A stretch of 64,000 nt of DNA. It comes from Scylla paramamosain. Its lineage: Eukaryota; Arthropoda; Malacostraca; Decapoda; Portunidae. This document shows, in pieces, positions 1 to 12,054 of the stretch. Position 1 is the stretch's first letter. The number at the start of each line of letters is the position of its first letter. A program made the translations under genes and the position numbers. The notes under the pieces are model-generated. The model worked only from the letters and a program-made list of their open reading frames with translations, was not told the DNA's origin and searched no databases. The stretch is taken from the NCBI RefSeq assembly GCF_035594125.1, contig NC_087151.1, positions 32,492,693-32,556,692 of the forward strand, given 5' to 3'.

Positions 1-1484
1 CCAGATAAGAGATGAAGGAGAGAAGTATCGAAGGAGTGAAGGAGGGCTTCTCACACTTGTGCAGGAGCTGGCTGTGTCTGGAGGGTAATGATGAGGGTGG
101 AGGTCCGGCCGTGTTTAAGCAGCAGCTGAGATGAGGAAGTCCTGGTCATGATTTGATTCAAGAAGACATATAAAAAATAAAATATGGTATTCAAGTGAGG
201 AATAATGGAACGAAAGAGTAGACGCTTGCCATCGCCTTTTTTTTTTTTTTATTAATTTTGGACAGCTGTAATACCTGGAATGGGCCTCTAATCTGTTGTG
301 CCGCCGCAGCAACTTGTGGTTTTCTTCATTCACGGTGGACGACTCGGATCCCAAGTTGATAGTAATTCTGAGACTGGTCGGTCTTATCCAGGGTGGACTA
401 ATTCAATGTCGAGCACTGTAAATTATTATTATTTTTTTCATTCCACTATTTTCATGTTCTGTGTCTCTGTGAAGAACGGTGCGGTTGTGTAGAGTTTGGA
501 TAACTTATCACATCCGATTGTAGTGGGAAGGTGTCACTTCCTCGGTCTGATAATGAAAAAAAAAAAAAAAAACATCAAACATTCAGTAGCCATGGAGAAG
601 ATTGAAATTTGCTCCAGTGTGGAGTTCTAGAAAGAATGGCCGTGGTGGAGCGCTATTTGTTTACCCTGCGTGTGGATCACGGTCATTGTCTCATGAACAC
701 AATAGTCGAGGCTGACAAGAACGCAACTCCATTCCAGCCGGAGAAAGGCAAGAGGATATTCTGACAACACTGTTATCATCAACACTCAAGGTCTCAAACT
801 TCTTACATGAGCGGTGGAGGGAAGCGTCCCCAGCACCTTGGAATCTTGATGCCATTATCAATACGCCAGAAACCCCACCAACCATCCACGCCTCTTAAAG
901 GAGGCTTCCCGCCCGCTCCCCTCTCCAATGTCACCTCCCTGTCAAACATCACGGAGAAACTAATCTCCCCTACACCATCTTTTTTTATTTTTTTATTCAT
1001 AAATCCACACTTTACTTCAAGGAATATCAAGTTCATTACGTGCTGTTTGCTCTTAATTTAACTCGATGGTGTCCAAGGACAAAAGAAAGCTGCCCTCTTA
1101 AGGTTTTATTAAGCTGAACAGAAGCGTGCGTACCCAGCGAAAGGTGGAAGTATACAAGAAGTCCGACGATACATAGAAAAAAAAAAAAAAAAAAGAAGAA
1201 ATATACAAACAGGATAAAGAACCTGCTTCGAATAATACGACATGACAGACAACCACTAAATTGTTTTACAGTCTATCACATTACAAGGGATATGGTTGCA
1301 TAACAGCTTCCTAAATTATAATTATTCCTTATTATCATTGTCATTATCACTATCATCATCCCTTCTTATAATTCTGGATACACTTTGGAGTGCCTTCTTT
1401 AAGAACTGTCACCTTCGTGAGCCTCTTTTTTCGCCTTTTTTGTTACTCTTCGCCGGAGCCCCTCTTACCAATTACTATTATTGC
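1..1484. other. No gene recognised
   Basis: Short homopolymers (A/T runs at 238, 556, 1177) and otherwise unique-looking sequence. Open frames are short and unconvincing. Confidence 0.7.
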
Positions 1485-1501
1485 TCTTCTTCTTCTTCTT
1501 C

Positions 1502-1552
<51 letters not shown>

Positions 1553-1640
1553 TTTTCTTCTTTCCTCCTTCTTCTTCTTCTTCTTCTTCTTATTATTATT
1601 ATTATTATTATTATCATTATTATTATCATTATTGTTAATA
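1485..1640 (+). repeat. (TTC)n/(ATT)n compound microsatellite
   Basis: Alternating blocks of TTC and TTA repeats, decaying into TCATTA at the right. Confidence 0.95.
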
Positions 1641-1726
1641 TCATTATAGTGATTATCACCAATATCATTATTCTCGTTATTGCGTATTATATCTATGTAT
1701 TATTGTATTAATGTGTGTGTGCGCAA

Positions 1727-1745
1727 CTCTCTCTCTCTCTCTCTC

Positions 1746-1817
<72 letters not shown>
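1727..1817 (+). repeat. (CT)n(GT)n microsatellite
   Basis: About 20 bp of CT followed by about 69 bp of GT with a single TAT interruption. Confidence 0.95.
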
Positions 1818-1818
<1 letters not shown>

Positions 1819-2590
1819 TACATGCTTTAAGGGTGTAGCGTGAAGGGGCCGCTGAGGACTAGGCAGGTAAAAATATATTATCGCGTGAATTAGTGAAGGG
1901 CGTTCAGAATACAACATTTACTTCATTTTGATTTCATGCAACACAACGTAAATGCACTTTCCTTTCATCAGTAATTTCCTTAATTTTCGCAGACCCCGGT
2001 GGGTGGAGACGTGGGGTAGGGATTAAGGTCACACAACAATAGTAGGCACGCGTCGCTACATTGAAGGGCAAAGGAGAGAATTCCGGTAAAGCGTTAATTT
2101 ATTTCATAAGGTGGCCTGATTTTTTATTCTTGAGACGCAGGAAGCTGATGAAACAGACGATAACTGGCTTCCAGTAACTGTAGAGAAGCTGCTGGTCTTT
2201 GAGCCTCGTTATTGAAATAAGTCTCTTTCTCATCCACTCGGAACCTGCGTGGAAGTCACCAGTGTGGGCAAGTGTATTAATCCTTTCACTGCTATTTGAA
2301 ACGCTGTTCCTTGATCACAAACCACTCCAAGACAACATTTCATTTTCCCCTACAGCCATCTCTAAACATTATTTTGGCCTCACATTGAAAACGTTCATTC
2401 TAATATCTTTCCCTTTCTTGTATTTATAAAGATTTTTACAGTCTTCAGTGGTGTCGGTTGGTGCACCTCCCCAGTGAAGTGTTACGGTTTTCCACACGAT
2501 GACTTTGTTTATGCAGTGAGCTGAATTCAGCATGGATGAAGTTCACTACATTCTCTCAGAAATCAGAATGTATCCTTTGCTCAACGTAGT
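1818..2590. other. No gene recognised
   Basis: A lone TTAATCCTTTCACTGC at about 2278 resembles the TTAA-element ends at 20 kb, with no partner end found. Confidence 0.6.
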
Positions 2591-2788
2591 TCCATATTCT
2601 GAAACGCTTTTCTCCCGCACCTCCATTATTTTCAAGAGGCTCTAGTTAAACTTACACAGGTTTTTAATGGTGTTTTTATGGTTCTAGTGACAGATTAACA
2701 CGAGAGACACTTTTAAGAACCCGGCAGATCGTCTCTGTGTCCTTTGAAAACTGTCGTGGCGAGAGAGAAAAGCGTTTCTGAATACGGG
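2591..2788 (-). mobile_element. MITE family A copy
   Basis: The best-preserved termini in the window: CCATATTCTGAAACGCTTTT on the left, and the complement of the right end reads CCGTATTCAGAAACGCTTTT; both continue CTC. Interior shares TTCTAGTGACAGATTAAC and CCTTTGAAAACTGTCGTGG with other copies. No coding capacity. Confidence 0.75.
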
Positions 2789-2862
2789 CCCGAGAACTAA
2801 GCCAATGAGGCAGGAACAATCATCTCCCAAGCCACTGACTGTATGAGGGAAGATTAAAGAAC

Positions 2863-2920
2863 ATCATAACGCAAGAACATAATAACTGCAGAAAGCCATT
2901 TGAGCAACACAAAGTAGATC
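2863..2920 (+). repeat. Interspersed repeat fragment (GAACATAA type), copy 1
   Basis: ACGCAAGAACATAATAACTG then CAGAAAGCCATTTGAGCAAC. The same head recurs at 11612 (ACGTAAGAACATAAGGAAAA), and GCAACACAAAGTAGAT recurs at 12235. I recall related sequence as a common decapod dispersed repeat. Confidence 0.45.
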
Positions 2921-3155
2921 ATGACATGGCGAAAATAACGAAGAAGTGTGATGCATAAACTGATTGAATGTAGGTTTATTTTTAAGTACTGACAGACTTA
3001 TACTGCAAAACGATGGAGACAAGGTTACGAAATACTTTTCAGCCTTTAACTTCGCTTCGTTGACCTTAAATGTGGTGAGGGTAAAAATATATATTACAAT
3101 CGCATTAAGTTGTTACAAATTATAGGTGAAACATGAAAGCAGGTTTACGTAAGGT

Positions 3156-3157
<2 letters not shown>

Positions 3158-3221
<64 letters not shown>
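3158..3221 (+). repeat. (CT)n microsatellite
   Basis: 64 bp, perfect. Confidence 0.97.
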
Positions 3222-3222
<1 letters not shown>

Positions 3223-3294
3223 ATCCTCATACTCTTTCTCCTCCACCTATCTGTTTTTCCCCTTTATATTCCTCCTTTTTCCTCCCTTTTCTCC

Positions 3295-3363
3295 ACTACT
3301 ACCACCACCACCACCACCACCACCTCCTCCACCACCTCTTCCTCCTCCACTCCTCCTCCTCCT
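3295..3363 (+). repeat. (CCA)n/(TCC)n microsatellite
   Basis: Imperfect trinucleotide tract. Confidence 0.9.
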
Positions 3364-3662
3364 ACTTTTCCACATTCTTTATTCCTCTGAGGGCAGCAAT
3401 ACTTAGAATGTCTATACTACACACTAACCGCCCCCTCCCCCACACACACCCACGCGGATTCTGTTTTCTCTCCTTCCCGTCTTAATCCTTGTCATAATAG
3501 GCCTTTACTACAACCCTCTATACTCTGTCTCCCATACTTCCACTATAAACGTGAGGCCCCTTGTTCCTTGCTGGTCACGTGGACATGTGTGGGGAGAGAG
3601 AGACAACCAGAGAGTGACAAGGAAGAACTGTGACCTCTGCAAAGCTTGGAAGAAAGGCGAGT

Positions 3663-3726
3663 GGAGGAGGAGGAGGAGGAGGAGGAGGAGGAGGAGGAGG
3701 AGGAGGAGGAGGAGGAGGAGGAGGAA
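3663..3726 (+). repeat. (GGA)n microsatellite
   Basis: About 21 perfect units. Confidence 0.97.
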
Positions 3727-3810
3727 GTAGGTGGTAGGGAGAGTGTATGGATGAAGAGGAATACAATGAAATAAAACGTGAGGAGGAAAAGTGAAGGGAA
3801 GCAATAAAGG

Positions 3811-3812
<2 letters not shown>

Positions 3813-3857
<45 letters not shown>

Positions 3858-3874
3858 TGTGTGTGTGTGTGTGT
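3813..3874 (+). repeat. (GA)n(GT)n microsatellite
   Basis: About 43 bp GA joined to 19 bp GT. Confidence 0.96.
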
Positions 3875-4016
3875 GGCTGGCTACTCCTGTATTATTCTCA
3901 TCACACCCTTCACCATAACTTCTGGCCGCGGTTCAGTGGTTCATTTGGTCGATGCTTCGTGAAACTTTCTGGTCCGACTCAAGCTTCGTAATTCAATACG
4001 TAACTTTCCACCAACG

Positions 4017-4360
4017 TTACAATGAGGCATTGGTAAGAGGTGGGCAGACGGAAAGACAGTCAGAACAAATATAGACAGGGAAAAAAAAACAGTAGGTAGA
4101 CAGATGGAATACGTAAAGACAGCCAGAACGGAAGAATAGATAGAAAAAAAAAACAAAGCTAGACAAATGGACAGACGATAAGACAGACGGAGCAAAAATA
4201 GAAGGTAATAGAGAGATGGGACGCGTAAAGAGATAGACGGAAAAACAAAGATAGACAGACCAATAGGAGGACAGACAAAACAGAGATGAGAACAGAACAG
4301 TAGGCAGATGCACAGAGACAGAAGAGGACGAACAGACAGACAAGCAAGCAGACATAAAAA
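4017..4360 (+). repeat. Degenerate GACA/GATA-type low-complexity tract
   Basis: Purine-rich sequence built of GACAGA, GATAGA and ACAAA-like words. Its reverse frames are spurious. Confidence 0.75.
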
Positions 4361-4833
4361 ATAAAAAAAACTTACGCACTTATCGTAATTTAATAATATA
4401 CCATCCTAGTTTTCTACCACCACCACAGTCACTACTAATATCTCTACCACTGTCATAACTATCACATCCACCACCACCATCGCCACCACCATAAACATCA
4501 CCACCATTACAACAACAACAACAACAACAGACTTTCTTCAGCCTCCCATGATCTCTCTCCGTCGCTTTCCGTCTTTTCCCCCTTCATTCCTTCCCCGTTC
4601 CCATCACCTTTCTTCGCTTGTGGCATCTTAAACCTTCCCATAACTAAATACCGTGTGAGGAAAGGATGGGAGCTTAAGGGACATTATGGGCTACAGGAAG
4701 ATGGAGAGCTAACATGTTCTTCTTGTGAGTGGGAGCACTATGCAAACTGTATCAACCCTCCTATTTCCCTTTTTTTTTTCTTTTCTTTGTCGTTTATCTT
4801 TTCTACTTACGCTTTCCATCTACATACACACAG

Positions 4834-4835
<2 letters not shown>

Positions 4836-4877
<42 letters not shown>

Positions 4878-4915
4878 AGTAGGCAAAGCAAACACTTCAG
4901 AAAAAATACATACTG

Positions 4916-5002
<87 letters not shown>
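4836..5002 (+). repeat. (CA)n and (CT)n microsatellites
   Basis: CA 4836-4875, then 43 bp unique sequence, then 84 bp of CT at 4919-5002. Confidence 0.96.
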
Positions 5003-5005
<3 letters not shown>

Positions 5006-5358
5006 TTTACTCTACCACCCACTTCTCGCGTGTCGTCGCCTCCAGTCCGCTCTTCACCTTAACAAGATCAAAACCAGGGTAGAGGCAAGGGAGGAAGGGG
5101 CAGAATATGGCGAGGTTGAGGAGGAGGAAGAAGAGGAGGAGGAGGTGAGTGGAGGAAATGTAGGAGGCGGGGGAGGCCTCAGAAGGATAAAAAAAGTAAT
5201 GGGCTGTTGACAAGGGTGATGGAAAAGGTAATCGGAGGTCAAGGACATGAGTTAAGAGGCTCGGAGGGACGCGAGAGGTGACGAGAGTGTCCATCCGTCC
5301 ATCCAAGTGACAAGTGAGGGAGGATACCATGACAGAGTGGATCACTGCAGGAAACGAG

Positions 5359-5361
<3 letters not shown>

Positions 5362-5434
<73 letters not shown>
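5362..5434 (+). repeat. (CT)n microsatellite
   Basis: 73 bp, perfect. Confidence 0.97.
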
Positions 5435-5436
<2 letters not shown>

Positions 5437-5658
5437 AGTTCATGGGAAAATTAAAATAACCACTTGCAGGTTGAATGAAAATAATTGTAATATTCCATCC
5501 AGAAGCATAGCATAAATTAGAAAACAGACTATGGGAATACAGGAGTGATCCACGCACGGATTATTAAAGAACTTGGAACCAAAACTGAACAATAAGTAAA
5601 TATAGAAAAGAGACTGTAGGAGTATAGTTCTTTTTTGCATGTTACTGCCGGATAGATA

Positions 5659-5669
5659 CACACACACAC

Positions 5670-5762
<93 letters not shown>

Positions 5763-5763
5763 G
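5659..5763 (+). repeat. (CA)n(GA)n(G)n microsatellite
   Basis: CA 12 bp, GA 80 bp, ending in a 12-base G run. Confidence 0.96.
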
Positions 5764-6261
5764 AAAGGCAGCGAGTACCACAAGCTTGTATAGTCTTCTT
5801 TTGTGTGTGTAAACCCTGGGAGTCTACAAGCGGAGGGACTAACAAACTAACTGGCTGGGTGGATGGCTGGCTTGCTGGGGGACCAGCCGGCTGGCTGACT
5901 GGGTGTTTGTCCCGTTTGCTCCCCTTCCCCGTCAAAGTCCGAGTTGAAAGCCCGCGCGTCCATCACCTGCCAGACAAAACCGCGCTATCGACAGGTCCAT
6001 GCGGAGCAAACACCACGGGCGGGGAGACGTCAAGCACATCTGCCCCTCACGCGCTAAGACTCACTCTATTTCTGAACCTATTTATGCTTCAAAAATCTTC
6101 TTGGTGCTTTGCTTTCCCGATAAGTGATCAGAGAGACGGAGAGATCAGAAAGATGAAGCATCTATGATATTTTTAGTGCTCATCAGGAGGACGTTATCTT
6201 TTGTGGTTCGGCGAGATCGGAGGTCTTTGTCTCTGACGCGAGCGTGGAAGAGGGATGCTGA

Positions 6262-6270
6262 CGCGCGCGC

Positions 6271-6321
<51 letters not shown>
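6262..6321 (+). repeat. (CG)12(TG)18 alternating purine-pyrimidine tract
   Basis: Strict alternation over 60 bp with 12 CG steps, a sequence type prone to left-handed Z-DNA. Confidence 0.95.
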
Positions 6322-6323
<2 letters not shown>

Positions 6324-6718
6324 AGGCACGGGTGAGAGAACATGAGGAAAGGGAAAGAGACGCTGGGAAGAAAGGGACCGGGGTAGAGTAGACGCTATCT
6401 CTTTCTATCTGTCTGTCCGTCTGTATGAGGGTGAGGATGTGTGAGGAGGGCGGCAGAAGTGCAGAGGAAAGGTGTACCAGTGTGGAGGCTGCGTGCGTGT
6501 GGTAGAGCAGGAAAGGGGACACGAACTGATAAGGGAAAAGTACAGAAGGAAATAAATGTTAATAATGACATATGAAGGTCACGCGTTTATAAAGAAAGAG
6601 AGAAAATTATGTAAAAACGGTACCCTCTGTCAGCGTTCACGATCATGCGAAAAGGACGTCAGAGGGCGGACAGCACTACACAAACTCAGAAACTTTCTTT
6701 GGTATGTTTAAAGCCCCA

Positions 6719-6808
6719 TCAACAATGCAGTAAAAAACAAGGTACAACTCCAACACAATACTCAATCAACAATACAGTGAGAAACAAGGTGCAACTCCAA
6801 CACAGTAC
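6719..6808 (+). repeat. 47-bp imperfect tandem duplication
   Basis: CAACAATGCAGTAAAAAACA and following bases recur at +47 as CAACAATACAGTGAGAAACA, continuing AAGGTGCAACTCCAACACAG. Confidence 0.75.
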
Positions 6809-7527
6809 ATCCAGTCGCTGCTGTTCACAAAGGGCATGAGGAAATACGGGAACACAAGCAGGAAGGCAGAATGATCATGAGTGAGGGAGTGTGTATGCAG
6901 CAGGCTCGTTCCTACACCATGCTGCTTACCACCTGCCTCTCTACCTCCGCACTCACCTGAGGGAACGAGTCTCACTTCCTTGGAGGGAACACAAGGCGAA
7001 CAGGCAGGAACCGAAAGTGAACATGAGTGTGAGGGAGCGTGAGTCTGTTGCACGTTCAGCATTACGACAGGCATGGGAACAGCTCGTCCTTCTCACCCCC
7101 CCAACACTCACATCTTGACCATTTGGTGCTTCATTCAATTCACTCCGGTGTTTCCTCATAATACAACTAGAAGGTGCTCTGAGAGCGCACGCCTCGGCCA
7201 ACACCAATATAAAAAGAAAGACTAAGGAAATTTGGAACTGCATATTGGAATTCCTGTAAAATTAAATATAACAAAATCTGGAGAGCTTAAAAGACAGAAA
7301 AAAAAAAAGAAATAGACGATTTGAATCGCCTTAACAATTTAATCCAAGTTCCCTCAAACAGACAGACAAACAGACAAGCATACAAACATGATAAATACAT
7401 GACAATGACACACCAGCAATACGCGCGAAGGAAGGCCGGTTGTGACACCATCAGCAGCAACACGATGAAGCCACTGAAATGTGCAGAATCATGTTGCCTC
7501 TGTTAATTATTACTAACTGGTAAACTC

Positions 7528-7681
7528 TAGTAAACTCTGGAACTCGCTGCCTGCTTCTGTATTTTCACCTTCCTACGACTTGAATTCTTTCAAGAGCGAG
7601 ATTTCAGGACACTTATCCTTTAATTTTTTACTATCGCTTTCGACTCTGTTCGGGGACCGGCACCTCAATGGGCATTTTATC

Positions 7682-7733
<52 letters not shown>

Positions 7734-7755
7734 TTATTATTATTATTATTATTAT

Positions 7756-7798
<43 letters not shown>

Positions 7799-7870
7799 TA
7801 TTTTATTTTATTTTACTTATTTTTTATTTTTTTTGCAGTTTTATTGCCCTCGGCCTACATAACAAAAATG
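7528..7870 (+). mobile_element. LINE 3' end interrupted by an (ATT)n tract
   Basis: One open frame reads KLWNSLPASVFSPSYDLNSF then KSEISGHLSFNF. LWNSLP...SFK...HL is the typical C-terminus of non-LTR reverse transcriptases. It continues FGDRHLNGHFI, where (ATT)n begins, and resumes in FFAVLLPSAY. Related sequence at 46815-46945 lacks the ATT insertion. Confidence 0.6.
7682..7840 (+). repeat. (ATT)n tract with ATTT interruptions
   Basis: Sits inside the LINE 3' end at 7528-7870. Confidence 0.95.
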
Positions 7871-8209
7871 GAAGAAATATTTGAGAGTTTCCTCTCACGG
7901 TGATGATTCACTTCATTAATTAAGGAGCTTATTTCTATTATCAGATAAAATTTTTAGATTAAAAAAATAGTTTTGAGCTCCTGACCCGGAAAACAAATGC
8001 AAAAAATATTTGTAATTTAAAACTTTCTCTCTAAACTAAGGAATGTTAAATGATGATAAATAGAAGGAAATATTGATACATCAAGTTTATATCAATCAAT
8101 AATGTGTGTTTTTTATTAGCATCTACTCAGCGTTCCTATGAGCACAAAAGAATATTTAACATACGCAGAATGTGTCTCCTTTTACTAAGGTAAAACTATT
8201 ATCAGATAA

Positions 8210-8262
8210 AAATTTTTATTTTTATTTATTTTTATTTATTTTTATTTATTTTTATTTTTTTT
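8210..8262 (+). repeat. (TTTTTATTTA)n minisatellite
   Basis: About four 10-bp units. Confidence 0.85.
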
Positions 8263-8827
8263 AAGCTCCTGACCTTGTCTCCTCTCTGACGCAATCGGTT
8301 TTCTCGTGTAGGCGGCGAACGATTACTGCGTCCTACAACAAATGAGTCGATTCCTGCGTGGTCAGCGACAGTGTGGAAGCCACGGATACCAAACATCTGA
8401 AGAGCGTCACTTGAAATGGTTTAGAGAGCAGCAAATAGGAGAGAGAGGATGAAAATTGGAGTAGGCGCCACTAAAACGTTAAAACTATTTCATGTTACTA
8501 GTATATGTCAAAAATGTTCAAATAATAAAAAAAAAAACTAGATCAATGCATCAAAATTTTATCAAATCATCAAAAACTCTATTTGTCTTCAAATCTTAGA
8601 AAAATATCAAAACGCGTTACAGATGATGTACGAGGATGCGAAGTGAGAACATAAGATGCATATCATTATCTATCTTTATGTCAGGTATATTCCTTCAACA
8701 ACAACCTAAGAGTCATGGAACTGAAATCTGCCGTACTTCCGTCCAAAGACAAGTAAATGTAGCTGGTAGCGACTAATCGGCAGCTTTCAATATTAAAAGA
8801 ATAAGAAAAAAAAAAGCACTATCTCAC

Positions 8828-9385
8828 TTAAAGAACATTTCGAATCGCGCCCGCTACCTCGTCTCTGTTGATAAGACATGCATATCCAGTGACTTCCATG
8901 ACGCTACTACAGCTACTACATGACTTCAAGACCTGGAACAGATTGTTTTCCCTCATCGTGCCAAATACATAGCTAAGAGATGATAACTCTGTTATTGAAA
9001 AGGTTGATTTCTTGTTCAATAGCAGCTTTATCATGAGTCCCGTGGTGGGGTCGTCTCCAGAAGCAACTGTGTCTCTATCGTGCACGCCACAAATGAGACA
9101 GACATATTTTTGACGCTCTGCTATTCCTCCGACAAAAGGCGTATACATCCCTGTGGGTGCTGTAGCTGAAGGCGAGAGACGGAGACAGTGACGTTCAAGT
9201 TTTGCTAGTACCGCCGCCATGACCCTGATCAGTATCGTAGGCATGTTCCCCATCCACTGTACATAACTCCGACTGTCGCTCTGATCAAGTACAGGACCAA
9301 ACACTTGATTAACAGAGTAGCTACGTGAGGTACTGCCATCAAGTATATACGTACACACTACAGTGGATGATAGATTAAAACGTAA
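8828..9385 (-). CDS. Unrecognised open frame of about 185 codons
   Basis: On the minus strand one frame stays open from the CA/GA tract at 9386 to TAA at 8828. It contains KYVCLICGVHDRDT, GDDPTTGLMIKLLLNKKS and SYVFGTMRENNLFQVLKSCS. Amino-acid composition is unremarkable rather than repetitive. I do not recognise a family. The frame runs on through the microsatellite to an upstream ATG, which is unlikely to be real. A 560-bp open frame is roughly what chance allows once or so in a window this size, so it could be an exon, a decayed element or noise. Confidence 0.2.
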   Translation of the reverse strand, partial: LRFNLSSTVVCTYILDGSTSRSYSVNQVFGPVLDQSDSRSYVQWMGNMPTILIRVMAAVLAKLERHCLRLSPSATAPTGMYTPFVGGIAERQKYVCLICGVHDRDTVASGDDPTTGLMIKLLLNKKSTFSITELSSLSYVFGTMRENNLFQVLKSCSSCSSVMEVTGYACLINRDEVAGAIRNVL

Positions 9386-9510
<125 letters not shown>

Positions 9511-9660
9511 CCCCATGTCTACCTTGCCTCCCCAGGCAACGTCCACTGATCGTCGTGACACCACATATCACATTCTCTAAACTAAGAACTTGCCAGGAGG
9601 GTGTGTGTGTGTGTGACGCTGAATCTCATGGGCAGCCCAGGAGCTGTTAGCTTCGACAAC

Positions 9661-9662
<2 letters not shown>

Positions 9663-9747
<85 letters not shown>
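9663..9747 (+). repeat. (GT)n microsatellite
   Basis: 85 bp. A shorter GT run lies at 9600-9616. Confidence 0.97.
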
Positions 9748-9753
<6 letters not shown>

Positions 9754-10326
9754 TATTTTTTGCGTTCCCATGTGTTCATTGTGTTATAGCGTGTTTCCTG
9801 GGTGCCATGCCTGAAGTAATGCATTGGGCCATGAAATAATCATCATTGCAACTGACATTGCAATTTTTTTATGAAAAAAAAATTTCAGATGTTCATTATT
9901 TTAAAAGTAGAAGAATACTTTTTTCCAAAATTACATAATCTTTAAACATTAAAAAGAAGAAAATATTGATAAAGAAAGTTCATGTGAATAAATAAAGTGC
10001 GGTTTTTTACTTTGTAGATTTTGTTTAAGCCAAAGACTGAGGGACAGGTGGCTATTTTTATATTTTTGTTCTCTCTTCCTTCTGTCACCCCTGCGGTGTG
10101 TCTTATCCTCTCGAGTCTTGAATGCCCTATTTCGCAGATACTGTCTGCTCTTTTTCGTACCTACAGTTACACTAAGCCACTGAACAATCCCATCAGCCCA
10201 TTCGAGTGTCTATCCTTGTGGAAAAGCCGATAAATTGGTATATCTGAGAACACCTAGGAATGCAAGTGGTTCTCCAGCTGAGAAGAGCTGGTACTTGCAT
10301 GGAAATTTTATTGGCCGCAAGTCTGC

Positions 10327-10535
10327 GATTTGTATTCTTAAAAGATTTCAAGTCTTATGTCAACTATTTTTAATAATAATAAGCTTTAGTGGAAGTTAAC
10401 GGAAATGATTCTAGTGATAGGTTAAGGAGGATTCCCTATCATCAATGGGAAAAACACCCATAAGAACCTGATTAATCATCCATGTTGCCTTGGAAAAATA
10501 GGCTTTGAGAGAAGAAAGTGTTTTAGAATACGGCC
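10327..10535 (-). mobile_element. MITE family A copy (diverged)
   Basis: Interior ATTCTAGTGATAGGTTAAG and AAGAACCTGATTAATCATCC align with the 2591-2788 copy, and the right end reads GTGTTTTAGAATACGGCC. The left end is eroded. Confidence 0.55.
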
Positions 10536-10801
10536 ATGGGAGCAAGTGGCAAAGACTGTGCTGAGGTCTGGAGAAATCAATACCTAGTTAGTACATACTT
10601 ACAGCTTTATCTTTATAAGGAGAACCTCTTTTCCTAATTTTAATGTGCTTTTGGCTCGCATCACAACTACCCTTTACCTGACAATCCGTAAATCAGAAGA
10701 CCGTGCACTCAGTACACAAAATATAGACAGTTTTCCTTGTAGACAAAAATAATCTAACCAACTTTCATCGTTCTCACAGCGCATCTAGATATTGTCTCAC
10801 A

Positions 10802-10805
<4 letters not shown>

Positions 10806-10867
<62 letters not shown>
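10806..10867 (+). repeat. (CT)n microsatellite
   Basis: 62 bp, perfect. Confidence 0.97.
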
Positions 10868-10870
<3 letters not shown>

Positions 10871-11030
10871 CTCTCTGTCTATTTATCCATCTATCTCCTT
10901 ATCACCGCCTAATGGCCTAATGCCTCACAAAGGAGTTCCAATCTTCTTTTAAAAAGCTGATGGTACGTACATCATCATCTACTGAGCCAGGTAGACTCCA
11001 ACACTGGGACGTAAAGACGGAAGGGGGACG

Positions 11031-11143
11031 GGTGATGGTGGTGGTAGTGGTGCTGGTGATGGTGATGGTGATGGTGGTTGTGGTGGTGGTGGAGCAGAAA
11101 GACGGTGGTGCGCTGAAAGAACACACACACACACACACACACA

Positions 11144-11239
<96 letters not shown>

Positions 11240-11311
11240 AGAGATTGTCTTACTGCTACGTCTGTGTGTGTATGTGTGTGTGTGTGTGTGTTGAAAGTGT
11301 CATATCTATAA

Positions 11312-11383
<72 letters not shown>
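11031..11383 (+). repeat. Microsatellite cluster: GGT/GAT, CA, GA, GT, CT
   Basis: GGT/GAT 11031-11092, CA 11121-11146, GA 11150-11244, GT 11263-11291, CT 11317-11383, separated by at most about 30 bp. Confidence 0.95.
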
Positions 11384-11387
<4 letters not shown>

Positions 11388-11609
11388 GGAAGGTGACGCA
11401 CCATTATCTTGCCCACGTCATGGAAATCCGTAATCTACACTACTCGCACGTCTCTCCTGTACACCCCCTCCCAGCAGCAGGCCATTTAAAAGGCAGTGCA
11501 CGCTACGCCACCAACTTATCGCCTCCACTTACATAAACTGGTCAATAAATACTAGCAGTGTTATTGTAGCCACATGCACTTTAGTTGGGAACATTTAGGC
11601 TTACATGAC

Positions 11610-11680
11610 ACAACGTAAGAACATAAGGAAAACTGCAGGAAGTCGTCAAGTCCTTGCATGAAAGGACTGCAGGGCGTTTA
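11610..11680 (+). repeat. Interspersed repeat fragment (GAACATAA type), copy 2
   Basis: ACGTAAGAACATAAGGAAAA then CTGCAGGAAGTCGTCAAGTC. Homologous to 2863-2912. Confidence 0.45.
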
Positions 11681-11869
11681 AAAAATTACCCCTGTTTGAA
11701 ACAGCTGTATGTCTGGAACCATGATTAGGGCTTGGACGCAACTCTTACTGTTGAAAAAAGGTGGTTATGTGAAGCTTAGTTCCCGTCCTTTTTGAATGGC
11801 AGGAGTTTTATTTACAATCGGGTCGTGGTTGCTGAGATAAAGCCATTTCAATTCGACTCCATCATCTTT

Positions 11870-12054
11870 TTAAGCTCCTTGTATTTTTAAAGGCAAGAGA
11901 GATGATCAGACAAATTATCATGATTTTTTTTTTTTCACATCAGGGGTACATAATGATTGTTAAACTATCACTAAAATGACCACACTTGATAACTCCAATA
12001 CCTTCCACTGGAATAATCGACACAAGACGCTGAAATGTTTGAGAATACGGTCCT
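11870..12054 (+). mobile_element. MITE family A copy (diverged)
   Basis: TTTTTAAAGGCAAGAGAGAT near 11885 and the right end GACGCTGAAATGTTTGAGAA followed by TACGGTCC match the family. The left terminus is not clear. Confidence 0.5.

Larger units (their letters stand above)
5764..7527. other. No gene recognised; one CG/TG tract and one 47-bp duplication
   Basis: Apart from the repeats listed at 6262 and 6719, only short unconvincing frames are present. Confidence 0.65.
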
